From contig BDTY01000081.1 of assembly GCA_002897955.1 (NCBI GenBank), positions 1 to 40,446 on the forward strand: a stretch of 40,446 bases of DNA, read 5' to 3'. Source of the stretch: an archaeon BMS3Bbin15. GTDB taxonomy: Archaea; Hydrothermarchaeota; Hydrothermarchaeia; Hydrothermarchaeales; BMS3B. The notes under the pieces were generated by a model, which had not been told where the DNA came from, did not search any database, and saw only the letters and a list, made by a program, of their open reading frames with translations. Of this stretch, positions 17,618-25,233 are shown piece by piece (position 1 is the first letter of the stretch; the number at the start of each line of letters is the position of its first letter). The translations under genes and the position numbers were made by a program.

Positions 17618-18966
17618 CTTTTCCTCCCCTCTGCCATATATGCTATGGAAATAAAAAGAGAAACTGAAAATAGCACAAAAACATTGAAATCCACAAGGCC
17701 AGTTTCAATACCTACAAGGAGATAGGCAAAGAGTATAGAAAAGAAGGCTGTAGCCAGGGGAGAAGCTGTTGCTATGGAATTCTTAAAGGCAAGCCCTATT
17801 ATAACTCCAAGAATAAATAAAAATAAAATACTTCCAATGAGTCCAAGGTCAAGAGAAACAGGACCCAGAAGAGTTGATGTAAGAGTTACGCCTGTAACCC
17901 CAAATTCTCTTGCCACAATCGTTCTTGGACCAAGACTGGGGCCAGGAATAAAACTGAGAAAGGATGAGAAAGTTGCAATAGCTATTCTGCCGTGGTAAAC
18001 ACCTGTAAGAAGAACATTGTAACCAGAGAAGTGGCTCACATAGAAGAGGTTATTGACAATATAATTATAAATACTGAGAGTTACACCCACCCTCTTGCCT
18101 ATAACGTGAGAGATTCCAAGAGCGTAGCCAATCCTGATAGCCCTGTAGGCTCCCAGAGCAGAAATTGCCAGAAGTCCCGAAGCCATAGCTGATATAATTT
18201 CAAAATTGCCTATAAGAGCGTAGCGATACATAACAAATGTAAAGCCTAAAAGGGAAACAAGAGTCTGGGTTCTGAAGCCAAGTAAAGTTACAAGGAAGGT
18301 TGTGGTAAGAGCCAGTGCAAACACCTTAACCCTGGCATCACTCCTATTTCTTCTGCCATTATAGTACTCCCATGCAATATAGGAAGCAATTATGAGCCCT
18401 GCAAGCACAATAAAAGTTGAAGTATAGGTGAGAAGTACACTGAGCTTCTTTCTTGCAATAGGCTCGAGAAGTGGAATCTCCCTGACATAATAGATATCAA
18501 GCATAAGGCATAGAAGAGAGAAGAGATAGAGAAGAACACCAGCCTTAAGAGATGCTGATTCAAAATCAGCTCTCGTGAAACTCACCCTTCTTGCGAGAGT
18601 AAAGCCAAAAACAAAGAAAACTAAAGTGACAAGAAGAAAGACAAGAGCCTTCAGAGATATGGTATAGCTGCTCACAAGAATAAAAGAAGCATAGGCAAGA
18701 ATAAATATTCTATCAGGCTTAAGAAGATTGAAATTTAACCTTGAATTTAACCTGTCAATAAATCCCCATAACCTGGCAGGATAAAATAAACTATTCACAA
18801 ACCTTCTCAGGCATGAAATTGAATATATATTAATTATCTTTTCTGCAGTAAATGATAGTAAAGCAACAAACCTGCTACGTCTGAGTGAATTTATAGAGAA
18901 GGTTACAAGGCTAAAAATTATGGATACAAATCTGCTGTACCTAAAGGAGTTTTTCAACAGATACAT
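17614..18966 (-). CDS. Polytopic membrane protein, Wzy-like oligosaccharide repeat-unit polymerase
   Basis: 450 aa with about ten to twelve membrane helices, starting after a basic N-terminal stretch of about 80 residues. The layout, with a long central loop holding YHGRIAIATFSSFLSFIPGP and a late acidic patch, is like O-antigen/oligosaccharide polymerases, and the neighbour is a GT4 enzyme. Such sequences diverge strongly, so the call rests on topology and context. It overlaps the DUF4330 gene by 26 nt upstream and the GT by 4 nt downstream. It could instead be a flippase-like or purely structural membrane protein. Confidence 0.65.
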   Translation of the reverse strand: MYLLKNSFRYSRFVSIIFSLVTFSINSLRRSRFVALLSFTAEKIINIYSISCLRRFVNSLFYPARLWGFIDRLNSRLNFNLLKPDRIFILAYASFILVSSYTISLKALVFLLVTLVFFVFGFTLARRVSFTRADFESASLKAGVLLYLFSLLCLMLDIYYVREIPLLEPIARKKLSVLLTYTSTFIVLAGLIIASYIAWEYYNGRRNRSDARVKVFALALTTTFLVTLLGFRTQTLVSLLGFTFVMYRYALIGNFEIISAMASGLLAISALGAYRAIRIGYALGISHVIGKRVGVTLSIYNYIVNNLFYVSHFSGYNVLLTGVYHGRIAIATFSSFLSFIPGPSLGPRTIVAREFGVTGVTLTSTLLGPVSLDLGLIGSILFLFILGVIIGLAFKNSIATASPLATAFFSILFAYLLVGIETGLVDFNVFVLFSVSLFISIAYMAEGRKR

Positions 18967-19768
18967 AAGTTGCCTCTCTTCTATCTCTTAAAATACCATC
19001 TGCCTCAAGATAACTATAAAGCCTGTCAAGCTTCTCCTCTTTCAGCTTTCCAGAAAAACCGAGATAAACTTTAAAGTTTTTCAGAGTAACCTTTCCGGAA
19101 CTTAAATTCAGCCTTTCAACCTCGCTCAAATCAACAAGATAATAATTTAATGAGTAGAAGTTAATATCCAGTTTCTGGGCTTTACTTCTTACACAGGTGA
19201 AACATTTTTCAGCATTATTCTTGAATACAGGAAAATCAATTTTAGGGTTCTGAATTAAAACATTGCCACTCAATACAACATTCACAGCACCACTTTCTTT
19301 TTTAATATCCTTTAAAGTATCAATAAAGTTACTAAAATTAGAAAATTCTTTCCTCGATGGGTAAAAAGATACAGAACTGTCATAAAGAGGCCTTAGTTCA
19401 ACTTTCTTTGCTGCAAAATCTTCGAGATAGCTCATACTACCTCCAACAGTCGTCTTATCATCATATTTATTCTTAAGAACAAGAGTGCCGCCATAAGCAT
19501 TCACAACCATCCCCTGCTTTACTATTTCACTGCCAAAGGGGTCTCCTATATTCCTTCCTGTGACTGTCGCTTCCACAAGAAAGCCCTTCATCTCCAGCTT
19601 ATTGACTGCCTTCACTGCCTGATAAACCTCCTCGCCATTATAAACCAGCTTATTCTGAAAGACTGTAGAAATAGTAATAAAACCGAGAAACAGAAAAACA
19701 GCTATGACAAGAAAATCAATAGCATTTATTCCAAATATTTTTCCTTTTTTCCTGTCAATCAGCTTCAT
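18941..19768 (-). CDS. DUF4330 family single-pass membrane protein
   Basis: 275 aa. The N terminus MKLIDRKKGKIFGINAIDFLV followed by one membrane helix (about 16-37) is the DUF4330 pattern. The rest is an extracytoplasmic beta-rich domain with one CFTC pair near residue 190. DUF4330 genes often sit in exopolysaccharide clusters (established by context only, role unknown). I take ATG 19768, the second start in the frame, because the family begins at MKLID. It overlaps its neighbours on both sides (14 nt with the small membrane protein, 26 nt with the polymerase). Confidence 0.75.
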   Translation of the reverse strand: MKLIDRKKGKIFGINAIDFLVIAVFLFLGFITISTVFQNKLVYNGEEVYQAVKAVNKLEMKGFLVEATVTGRNIGDPFGSEIVKQGMVVNAYGGTLVLKNKYDDKTTVGGSMSYLEDFAAKKVELRPLYDSSVSFYPSRKEFSNFSNFIDTLKDIKKESGAVNVVLSGNVLIQNPKIDFPVFKNNAEKCFTCVRSKAQKLDINFYSLNYYLVDLSEVERLNLSSGKVTLKNFKVYLGFSGKLKEEKLDRLYSYLEADGILRDRREATYVSVEKLL

Positions 19769-20084
19769 TTTTTTTCTCCACACTTCTATATACAAAGTAA
19801 ATAATGTTCAGAAGAAAGAGAATAAAGAACATCCTCATAAACATACCATAAAAAACAGGATTGCTTAAAATTGAGTTACCGAAAATTTTGCCATAAACAG
19901 AAATCAGAGCCTGATAGAAGTAGTTGTATAAGAAGAAGTAGTGGTCATATAAATGGCGATAGCTCTCAAAAAAAGTTATCCTGAAAACAAAGTAAACAAA
20001 CAGAATTTGAATGGCCGAGAAAATCACAGAATAGCCAAGAATCTCAAGTGCATTTTCAACTCTGATTTTCAGTTTCGTTACCAT
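19755..20084 (-). CDS. Small membrane protein of the envelope cluster
   Basis: 109 aa with two hydrophobic helices (about 14-36 and 82-100) and a Tyr/Phe/His-rich loop between them. No family recognised. It is first in the overlapping run leading to DUF4330, polymerase and GT4, so it probably helps export or assembly of the same surface polymer. Promoter not obvious. Confidence 0.65.
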   Translation of the reverse strand: MVTKLKIRVENALEILGYSVIFSAIQILFVYFVFRITFFESYRHLYDHYFFLYNYFYQALISVYGKIFGNSILSNPVFYGMFMRMFFILFLLNIIYFVYRSVEKKNEAD

Positions 20085-20106
20085 GACTATAAAATCTTCC
20101 CATGAG

Positions 20107-20406
20107 TTAAAAAAGCTTTTGCTGTTTACACCTGCATGGTACTGAGTTACAGTAGTAGCATGCCCCCGGATATTTTTTAATCATAGCTTCCTCGAGGTCT
20201 ATACCCTCAAGATTGGCAAAACTTGGCCCAGGCTATATAATATCTGCAAGCTCCTCAGCTACGCCCTCCCTATCACCCTTCCTGTAAGCTTCATAAAGTT
20301 CGCCAAGTCCCTCGCCCAGCCACAGAAGAGTTGAAGATTTTCCTCTGTTTTTATCTTTCTCAAAGTAAATTTTTCTTATTAACTCCTGAAACTCTATAAT
20401 TTCCAT
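20107..20406 (-). pseudogene. MazG-like nucleotide pyrophosphohydrolase interrupted by TAG
   Basis: From ATG 20406 the frame reads MEIIEFQELIRKIYF, then WLGEGLGELYEAYRKGD and EELADII: the MazG helices with the E-x-x-E metal site. A TAG follows at 20233-20235. Beyond it the same frame resumes MazG-type sequence (SFANLEGIDLEEAMIKKYPG) and the archaeal C-terminal Cys cluster CYYCNSVPCRC, to a TAA at 20107. Between, the +1 frame spells IAWAKF, which fits the missing piece better. So either two compensating indels broke the gene or TAG is read through. Homologues cleave NTPs to clean the pool. Confidence 0.75.
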
Positions 20407-20467
20407 GGTCTCAACCTTCATGAGTTTTTATGAATATATCAAGATGTTAATTTAAATATATTTTTAC

Positions 20468-20761
20468 ATGAGGTGTAGCTTCTGCTCCAGGGAGGCTTCA
20501 GAACTCATAACAGAGTTTGAATTGGGTTTGTGCAGTACCCATATGAAGAAGTTCAAGAAGTTTCTCCTTATAAAAAATGATGCAAAGACTTCCATAGTAG
20601 AGGAAATGCGCGTGATTGAGCGTCTTGTAAAGGATAACTCCGGCATTATCATCTGTCCCAGCTGTGGCTCTTCAAGCATGGAAGTACATCACTGGGAGAA
20701 GGAAGGCAGCAAAGAGAGAGTGCCTGTCTTCAAGTGCAAAACCTGTGACTTTAAAGGTTGA
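20468..20761 (+). CDS. Small zinc-ribbon protein
   Basis: 97 aa. Two zinc-site halves: N-terminal CSFC (3-6) with a later CSTH, and C-terminal CPSCGSSSMEVHHW with CKTCDFKG, giving two ribbon-like sites around a helical middle. Nucleic-acid or protein binding is likely, but nothing specific can be said. Its last 11 nt overlap the convergent purE. Confidence 0.7.
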   Translation: MRCSFCSREASELITEFELGLCSTHMKKFKKFLLIKNDAKTSIVEEMRVIERLVKDNSGIIICPSCGSSSMEVHHWEKEGSKERVPVFKCKTCDFKG

Positions 20762-21182
20762 GTCTGTACTCTGCCAGCTTATTTTTAAGCTTTTCATCTT
20801 TAATTGCAAGAATTTCCACAGCCAGCAGGGCAGCATTTTTTGCATTGTCTATGCCAACAGTTGCCACTGGAACTCCAGGAGGCATCTGAGCTATTGATAA
20901 CAGAGAATCAAGACCCAGAACTTTTACGTCTCTTGGAATACCTATTACTGGCTTTAAAGTGTGAGAAGCTATTACACCAGGTAAAGCAGCACTCAGACCT
21001 GCAATACCTATAAAAACATCCGCATTGCTTTCTTTGACTATTTTCCTAAGCTTGTCTGGATGTCTGTGAGCTGAAGCGATATAAGTTTCAAAACTAACTT
21101 TAAAGTCTTCCAGAAGCTTTTCCACATTCTCCGCAAGCCCCCTGTCAGAGGGACTTCCAGAAATTATTGTAACCTGTGGCAT
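20751..21182 (-). CDS. purE: PurE, phosphoribosylaminoimidazole carboxylase catalytic subunit type
   Basis: 143 aa. SGSPSDRGLAENV at the N terminus binds the phosphate, SAHRHPDKL carries the active-site His, and AGLSAALPGVIASHTLKPVIG and PPGVPVATVGIDNAKNAA complete the family pattern. The enzyme makes CAIR in purine synthesis, either from N5-CAIR (class I) or directly from AIR and CO2 (class II); I do not assign the class. ATG 21182 is preferred to TTG 21191 (GGAG lies 10 nt upstream). Confidence 0.93.
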   Translation of the reverse strand: MPQVTIISGSPSDRGLAENVEKLLEDFKVSFETYIASAHRHPDKLRKIVKESNADVFIGIAGLSAALPGVIASHTLKPVIGIPRDVKVLGLDSLLSIAQMPPGVPVATVGIDNAKNAALLAVEILAIKDEKLKNKLAEYRLNL

Positions 21183-21246
21183 GGTGAGCAATCTCCATAA
21201 TATAGTTTAAGGTTTTTGACAAGAATAATAAAATAGAGGGATAAAT

Positions 21247-22359
21247 CTATTCGACCTTCTCAAATCGGTCGGATAGCTCCTTGAGTACACCTGGCAATGT
21301 TGTATACTCCATATCCTCCATTGGCAGGCGGTGAGGCTCAAAGGGTCCATGCCTGCGCATATACTCTGTAACTTTCTGAGCCTTCCTCCTGGTATAATCC
21401 CACACAGGGTCATCAAAGAGGTCTGACGGCCCAACCAGTTTTTCTGATATCTGGAAACCGGCAGCAGCAACTCTTGGAGGGCCATCAAAACGCGTGCATC
21501 TTGCATCCTTAAAGCTAACCGGCATAAGTGGTCCATTATGACTTCCTCGCATCCATCCGCTCACCAGGTGAGGGAATGCAAAGGGTTCAAGAACCTCTCC
21601 AAGAGCAGGCAGCCCTGACTGAGCTCTAACGAGAGCCACCGGGTCATCCTTACCCACATACTCACCAGCTATCTGGTATAGCTTCTCTGTGCTAACAACA
21701 GCAACTGCCTCATCAGCGGGAAGCTTACTGCCCTTCTTTGGAAAAACCCTCTTTATAACATATCTGGACTTGGCACCTATCAAAGCCAGAAGGTCATAGG
21801 TCTCTTCAGGTGTACTCATAAAAACTCTTTTATGTTCATATATATCCCATACCTCAAAAACAAAACCATCATGAATACTGGGGTCAATTACAAGACCTGC
21901 CGTGTTAAAAGGGTCAGCAAAAATCCTGTATATTGGCAGGTTGAAGGCTCCCGGCTCTGTTTTATCCATCATAAACGCAACAAGGGGGTCAGACCCTCGC
22001 TCAGTAAACTCCAGTTCTGCCACCCCTGGACCCATGCCTTTGATATTACCTGAGAAGGCATCTTTGAGTAAATCCTGCCCTGCACCATAGAGTTTCAGCT
22101 CTTTTGCCACATCTGTTGCAGCCTCAAAAGATTTCCAGGCAAGAGAATGAACCTCCTCATTGTCAGTACCACGATTATGGTTCATAATGAGCTCCAAATC
22201 ATCACCAGCAGCAAGAACTCTGAAGTCTCTAATGACTTCAGTTTCAACACCCTGACTTAAAATCTCTTCCGCCTTTTTTATCAAACTCTCATGTACAGAA
22301 GCATGTCCCGGATATCCTCCTACATCCGCCTTTATCAAACTTACAGTTATCTTAGCCAT
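21247..22359 (-). CDS. fbp: Bifunctional fructose-1,6-bisphosphate aldolase/phosphatase
   Basis: 370 aa, the archaeal class V enzyme. ITVSLIKADVGGYPGHASVH binds Mg (Asp12, His19); GDDLELIMNHNRG, GAGQDLLKDAFSGN, DKTEPGAFNLP, GWMRGSHNGPLMP and the late YMRRHGPFEPHRLP are all present. It makes fructose-6-phosphate straight from triose phosphates, the pacemaker of gluconeogenesis in archaea. Length and motifs are complete. It lies 12 nt downstream of pyrK on the same strand and may be in one transcript with it. Confidence 0.96.
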   Translation of the reverse strand: MAKITVSLIKADVGGYPGHASVHESLIKKAEEILSQGVETEVIRDFRVLAAGDDLELIMNHNRGTDNEEVHSLAWKSFEAATDVAKELKLYGAGQDLLKDAFSGNIKGMGPGVAELEFTERGSDPLVAFMMDKTEPGAFNLPIYRIFADPFNTAGLVIDPSIHDGFVFEVWDIYEHKRVFMSTPEETYDLLALIGAKSRYVIKRVFPKKGSKLPADEAVAVVSTEKLYQIAGEYVGKDDPVALVRAQSGLPALGEVLEPFAFPHLVSGWMRGSHNGPLMPVSFKDARCTRFDGPPRVAAAGFQISEKLVGPSDLFDDPVWDYTRRKAQKVTEYMRRHGPFEPHRLPMEDMEYTTLPGVLKELSDRFEKVE

Positions 22360-22371
22360 TTTTAAATCCTC

Positions 22372-23169
22372 CTACTTTTTAACTCCAAAATAGATTTTCT
22401 GTCCTGCAGCATTTCTCCAGTAATAACCAAACTCATGGCTCTTTCTGAGCTCCTTATCTCTGAAAGTTGGTCCTTCCTTGCATACTCTCAAACCTGTGCC
22501 GTCAAGCACACAGTGCCCGCATATACCTATCCCACATTTAAAATATCTGTGGAGAGAAGCCTGAGTCGGTATTTTCTTATCTTCAGTTATATTCAAAACC
22601 TTGAACATCATAATTTCAGGGCCACAGGTGAAACACTGGTCAAATGTCTCTTTCTGCAAAAGCTCCTGAAGCACATCCGTTGTAAAGCCCTTATGTCCTG
22701 CCGTTCCATCATCGGTTGAAACAAAAACCCTTGCCCCTGCCTTCTCCAGCCTTTCAACAAAGAGAAGCTCCTTTGCTGTTATTGCACCAATTATTGCTGT
22801 TACTTCCTTCCCGTCTTTTATGGCATCTTCAGCAAGGGGGGCGAGAGGCGCCATTCCAACACCTCCGCCAACAAGGAGAAGCCTGTCACCATAAACTTTA
22901 AAACCCCTTCCCATGGGACCCCTTATACCAACTTTATCTCCAACCTTAAGCTCACACAACCGCCTTGTAAAATCTCCAAGCTCCAGAATGGTTATACCCA
23001 TGTCACCACAGGTATAGGATACACTCATAGGCTTCTCATCAACATCTGGAAGCCATACCATGACAAACTGCCCCGGAATAGCACTCACATCAATGTCAAG
23101 AATAAAAGTCTTGATTCTCTGTGTCTCCTTTACCACCCTCTTTATTTCTGCTATCTCCATGATATTCAT
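22372..23169 (-). CDS. pyrK: Dihydroorotate dehydrogenase electron-transfer subunit PyrK
   Basis: 265 aa of the ferredoxin-reductase type. The FAD domain has IPGQFVMVWLP and RGPMGRGF; the NAD domain has LLVGGGVGMAPLAPL; and the 2Fe-2S cluster Cys are in FKCGIGICGHCVLDGTGLRVCKEGP. It passes electrons between the PyrD FMN and NAD. ATG 23169 has GAGG with a 7-nt spacer that overlaps the pyrD stop region; ATG 23160 is second best. Confidence 0.94.
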   Translation of the reverse strand: MNIMEIAEIKRVVKETQRIKTFILDIDVSAIPGQFVMVWLPDVDEKPMSVSYTCGDMGITILELGDFTRRLCELKVGDKVGIRGPMGRGFKVYGDRLLLVGGGVGMAPLAPLAEDAIKDGKEVTAIIGAITAKELLFVERLEKAGARVFVSTDDGTAGHKGFTTDVLQELLQKETFDQCFTCGPEIMMFKVLNITEDKKIPTQASLHRYFKCGIGICGHCVLDGTGLRVCKEGPTFRDKELRKSHEFGYYWRNAAGQKIYFGVKK

Positions 23170-23178
23170 ACTAAAACC

Positions 23179-24081
23179 TCACAGGGCAAGACCAATTATC
23201 TCATCAATACCTGAGTATCCATTCTCTTTCATATACTCTTTAATCTCAAGGGATACTTTCTTGAAAATTGTTATTCCTCTACTTAAAATACCTGTGCCAA
23301 TCTGCACAGCATTTGCACCTGCCATGAAATATTCAATGGCATCTTCTCCAGTTGTTATGCCGCCACACCCAATCACAGGTATTGAAACCTCCCTTGAAAT
23401 CTCATAAACACAGCGCACCGCTATAGGCTTTAGGCAGCTTCCCGAGAGCCCTCCCATCTTATTTCCAAGTACAGGTCTTCCAGTTTCTATATCAATCTTC
23501 ATTGCCCTCAGAGAACCTATAGCAGTTATTCCATCCGCTCCTGCATCCTCACATGCCTTTGCTATTGCAACAATATCACCTGCCCCTGCCGTGAGTTTTG
23601 CTATTACCGGAAGATTTACCTCCTTTTTAACCTCTTCCACAACCTCATGCGCAAGCTCTTCACTGTAACCATAGAAGGCACCTGCCTTGCCAACATTCGG
23701 ATAAGAAAGGTTTAGCTCTATGGCATCCACACCATAGCCTCCCATAACCCTCGCAACCTCAACATACTCCCTGAAGGAAAAACCATACACACTGGCGATT
23801 ATCGGCACATTACCAGCCTTTGCCACATCAATCTCTTCTTCAAACTCAATATAGCCAGGGTTGGCCAGACCTATGGCACTTAAATATCCGTTATCCAGCT
23901 CAACAAAGGTGGGATTTCTATGTCCCTCCCGTGGTGTCATGCCTATTGATTTTGTGACTATGGCACCTGCACCACCGCTTAGAGCAACACGCTTAAGAGA
24001 TACCCCACTGACTCCAAGGATACCCGAGGCCAGCATTAGAGGGTTTTTAAGTTCCATCCCGAAAAGCTCTATATCCAGCAA
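23179..24081 (-). CDS. pyrD: Dihydroorotate dehydrogenase B catalytic subunit PyrD
   Basis: 300 aa FMN barrel, class 1B by its pyrK partner. NPLMLASGILGVSG, GAIVTKSIG, PVIAKLTAG, CGGITTGEDAIEYFMAGANAVQIGTG are present. It oxidises dihydroorotate to orotate in pyrimidine synthesis. The active-site loop reads NLSYPNVGKAG, with Tyr where class 1 enzymes normally have the catalytic Cys (NxSCPN). The codon is TAT, one base from TGT. The rest of the gene is intact. PyrD and PyrK are 9 nt apart. Confidence 0.9.
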   Translation of the reverse strand: MLDIELFGMELKNPLMLASGILGVSGVSLKRVALSGGAGAIVTKSIGMTPREGHRNPTFVELDNGYLSAIGLANPGYIEFEEEIDVAKAGNVPIIASVYGFSFREYVEVARVMGGYGVDAIELNLSYPNVGKAGAFYGYSEELAHEVVEEVKKEVNLPVIAKLTAGAGDIVAIAKACEDAGADGITAIGSLRAMKIDIETGRPVLGNKMGGLSGSCLKPIAVRCVYEISREVSIPVIGCGGITTGEDAIEYFMAGANAVQIGTGILSRGITIFKKVSLEIKEYMKENGYSGIDEIIGLAL

Positions 24082-24091
24082 AATACCACCA

Positions 24092-25105
24092 TTATTCTGA
24101 GCTTATATAGAGACTTAAATCAACCATACGGTTGCTGAAACCCCACTCGTTATCATACCATGCAAAGACCTTGCCAAAATTCCCTGTTTCACCGATTACA
24201 TTTGTCAGAAGGCCATCAACAATGCTTGAATTTGGGTTTCCTATAATATCAGTGCTTACTAAAGGTTCCTCTGAATATTCAAGTATTCCCTTCAGCTCGC
24301 CCATAGAAGCCTTCTTCAATGCAGAGTTTATGTCATCTCTGCTCACCTCACTTTCAAGTTCAAATGTGAAATCTGTAATGCTGCCATCAGCCACAGGCAC
24401 TCTGAGGGAAGTTCCATCAAGCTTTCCCTTAAGCTCCGGCAGCACAAGACCTGTAGCCTTTGCAGCACCCGTGGTTGAAGGTATTATATTCAAGGCCGCA
24501 GCTCTTGCACGTCTCAAATCTGTTGACTGAACATCCAGAAGACGTTGAGTTGCAGTATATGCATGGCAGGTAGTCATCAAACCTTTCTTAATTCCAAAAT
24601 TCTCATGAAGAACTTTTGCAACAGGAGCAAGGCTGTTTGTTGTGCAGGAAGCATTGGAAATTATATTATGCCTCTCTCTGTCATATTTCTTATGATTCAC
24701 ACCCATAACAATAGTTATGTCAGGTTCATTAGCCGGTGCAGAGATTATAACCTTTCCGGCCCCTGCAGTGATATGCTTCTGAGCCTTATCCCTGTCCCTG
24801 AAAAAACCTGTGCACTCGAGAACAATTTCAACGCCAAGCTCTCCCCATGGGAGATTGGCCGGTTCTCTATCTGAGAGTACCTTTATCTCGTGCCCATCAA
24901 TAATAATAGCATGTTCGTCAGCCTCAACTTCAGCTTCAAAGCGGCCGTGTACAGAATCGTGCTTTAGAAGATGAGCCAGTGTGCTTGCATCGGTTAAATC
25001 GTTAATTGCAACAACTTCAAAGCTATCCATCACTCCTTTTTCATAAGCAGCCCGGAGGATATTCCTGCCTATCCTTCCAAAGCCATTAAGCGCAATATTT
25101 ACCAT
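24092..25105 (-). CDS. gap: Class I glyceraldehyde-3-phosphate dehydrogenase (bacterial type)
   Basis: 337 aa. NGFGRIGRNILRAA starts the NAD domain, INDLTDASTLAHLLKHDSVHG follows, catalytic Cys154 is in NASCTTNSLAPVAKVL, HAYTATQRLLD holds the His, and WYDNEWGFSNRMVDL ends the family pattern. This is the bacterial/eukaryal class I enzyme, not the class II archaeal form. INDLTD at the cofactor loop favours NAD over NADP. It works in glycolysis or gluconeogenesis; the FBP aldolase/phosphatase gene is nearby. Likely acquired by transfer. It lies 10 nt upstream of pyrD on the same strand. Confidence 0.94.
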   Translation of the reverse strand: MVNIALNGFGRIGRNILRAAYEKGVMDSFEVVAINDLTDASTLAHLLKHDSVHGRFEAEVEADEHAIIIDGHEIKVLSDREPANLPWGELGVEIVLECTGFFRDRDKAQKHITAGAGKVIISAPANEPDITIVMGVNHKKYDRERHNIISNASCTTNSLAPVAKVLHENFGIKKGLMTTCHAYTATQRLLDVQSTDLRRARAAALNIIPSTTGAAKATGLVLPELKGKLDGTSLRVPVADGSITDFTFELESEVSRDDINSALKKASMGELKGILEYSEEPLVSTDIIGNPNSSIVDGLLTNVIGETGNFGKVFAWYDNEWGFSNRMVDLSLYISSE

Positions 25106-25203
25106 TAAAAACCTCCTAACTTAAAGTTGTATTAAGATAATAAAAACTTAACTGCTTGATGCACTATCTTTTTATCTGGCAGTTTCTGTGGCATAACGAT
25201 AAA

Positions 25204-25213
25204 ATATATATAA
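25204..25213 (+). promoter_or_regulatory. TATA box of the COG1361 surface protein gene
   Basis: TATATATAAG is centred about 26 nt before ATG 25234, the standard archaeal spacing for a leaderless transcript. It decides the start: the ATG at 25156, which lies upstream of this TATA box, is unlikely. Confidence 0.6.
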
Positions 25214-25233
25214 GTTATGGGAAAGCTATAATT

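Noticed and set aside
20233-20235. TAG as a pyrrolysine codon in the MazG-like gene
   Set aside because: TAG ends several intact genes in the window, and the +1 frame restores the expected residues, so indels explain it better. Kept only as a minor option.
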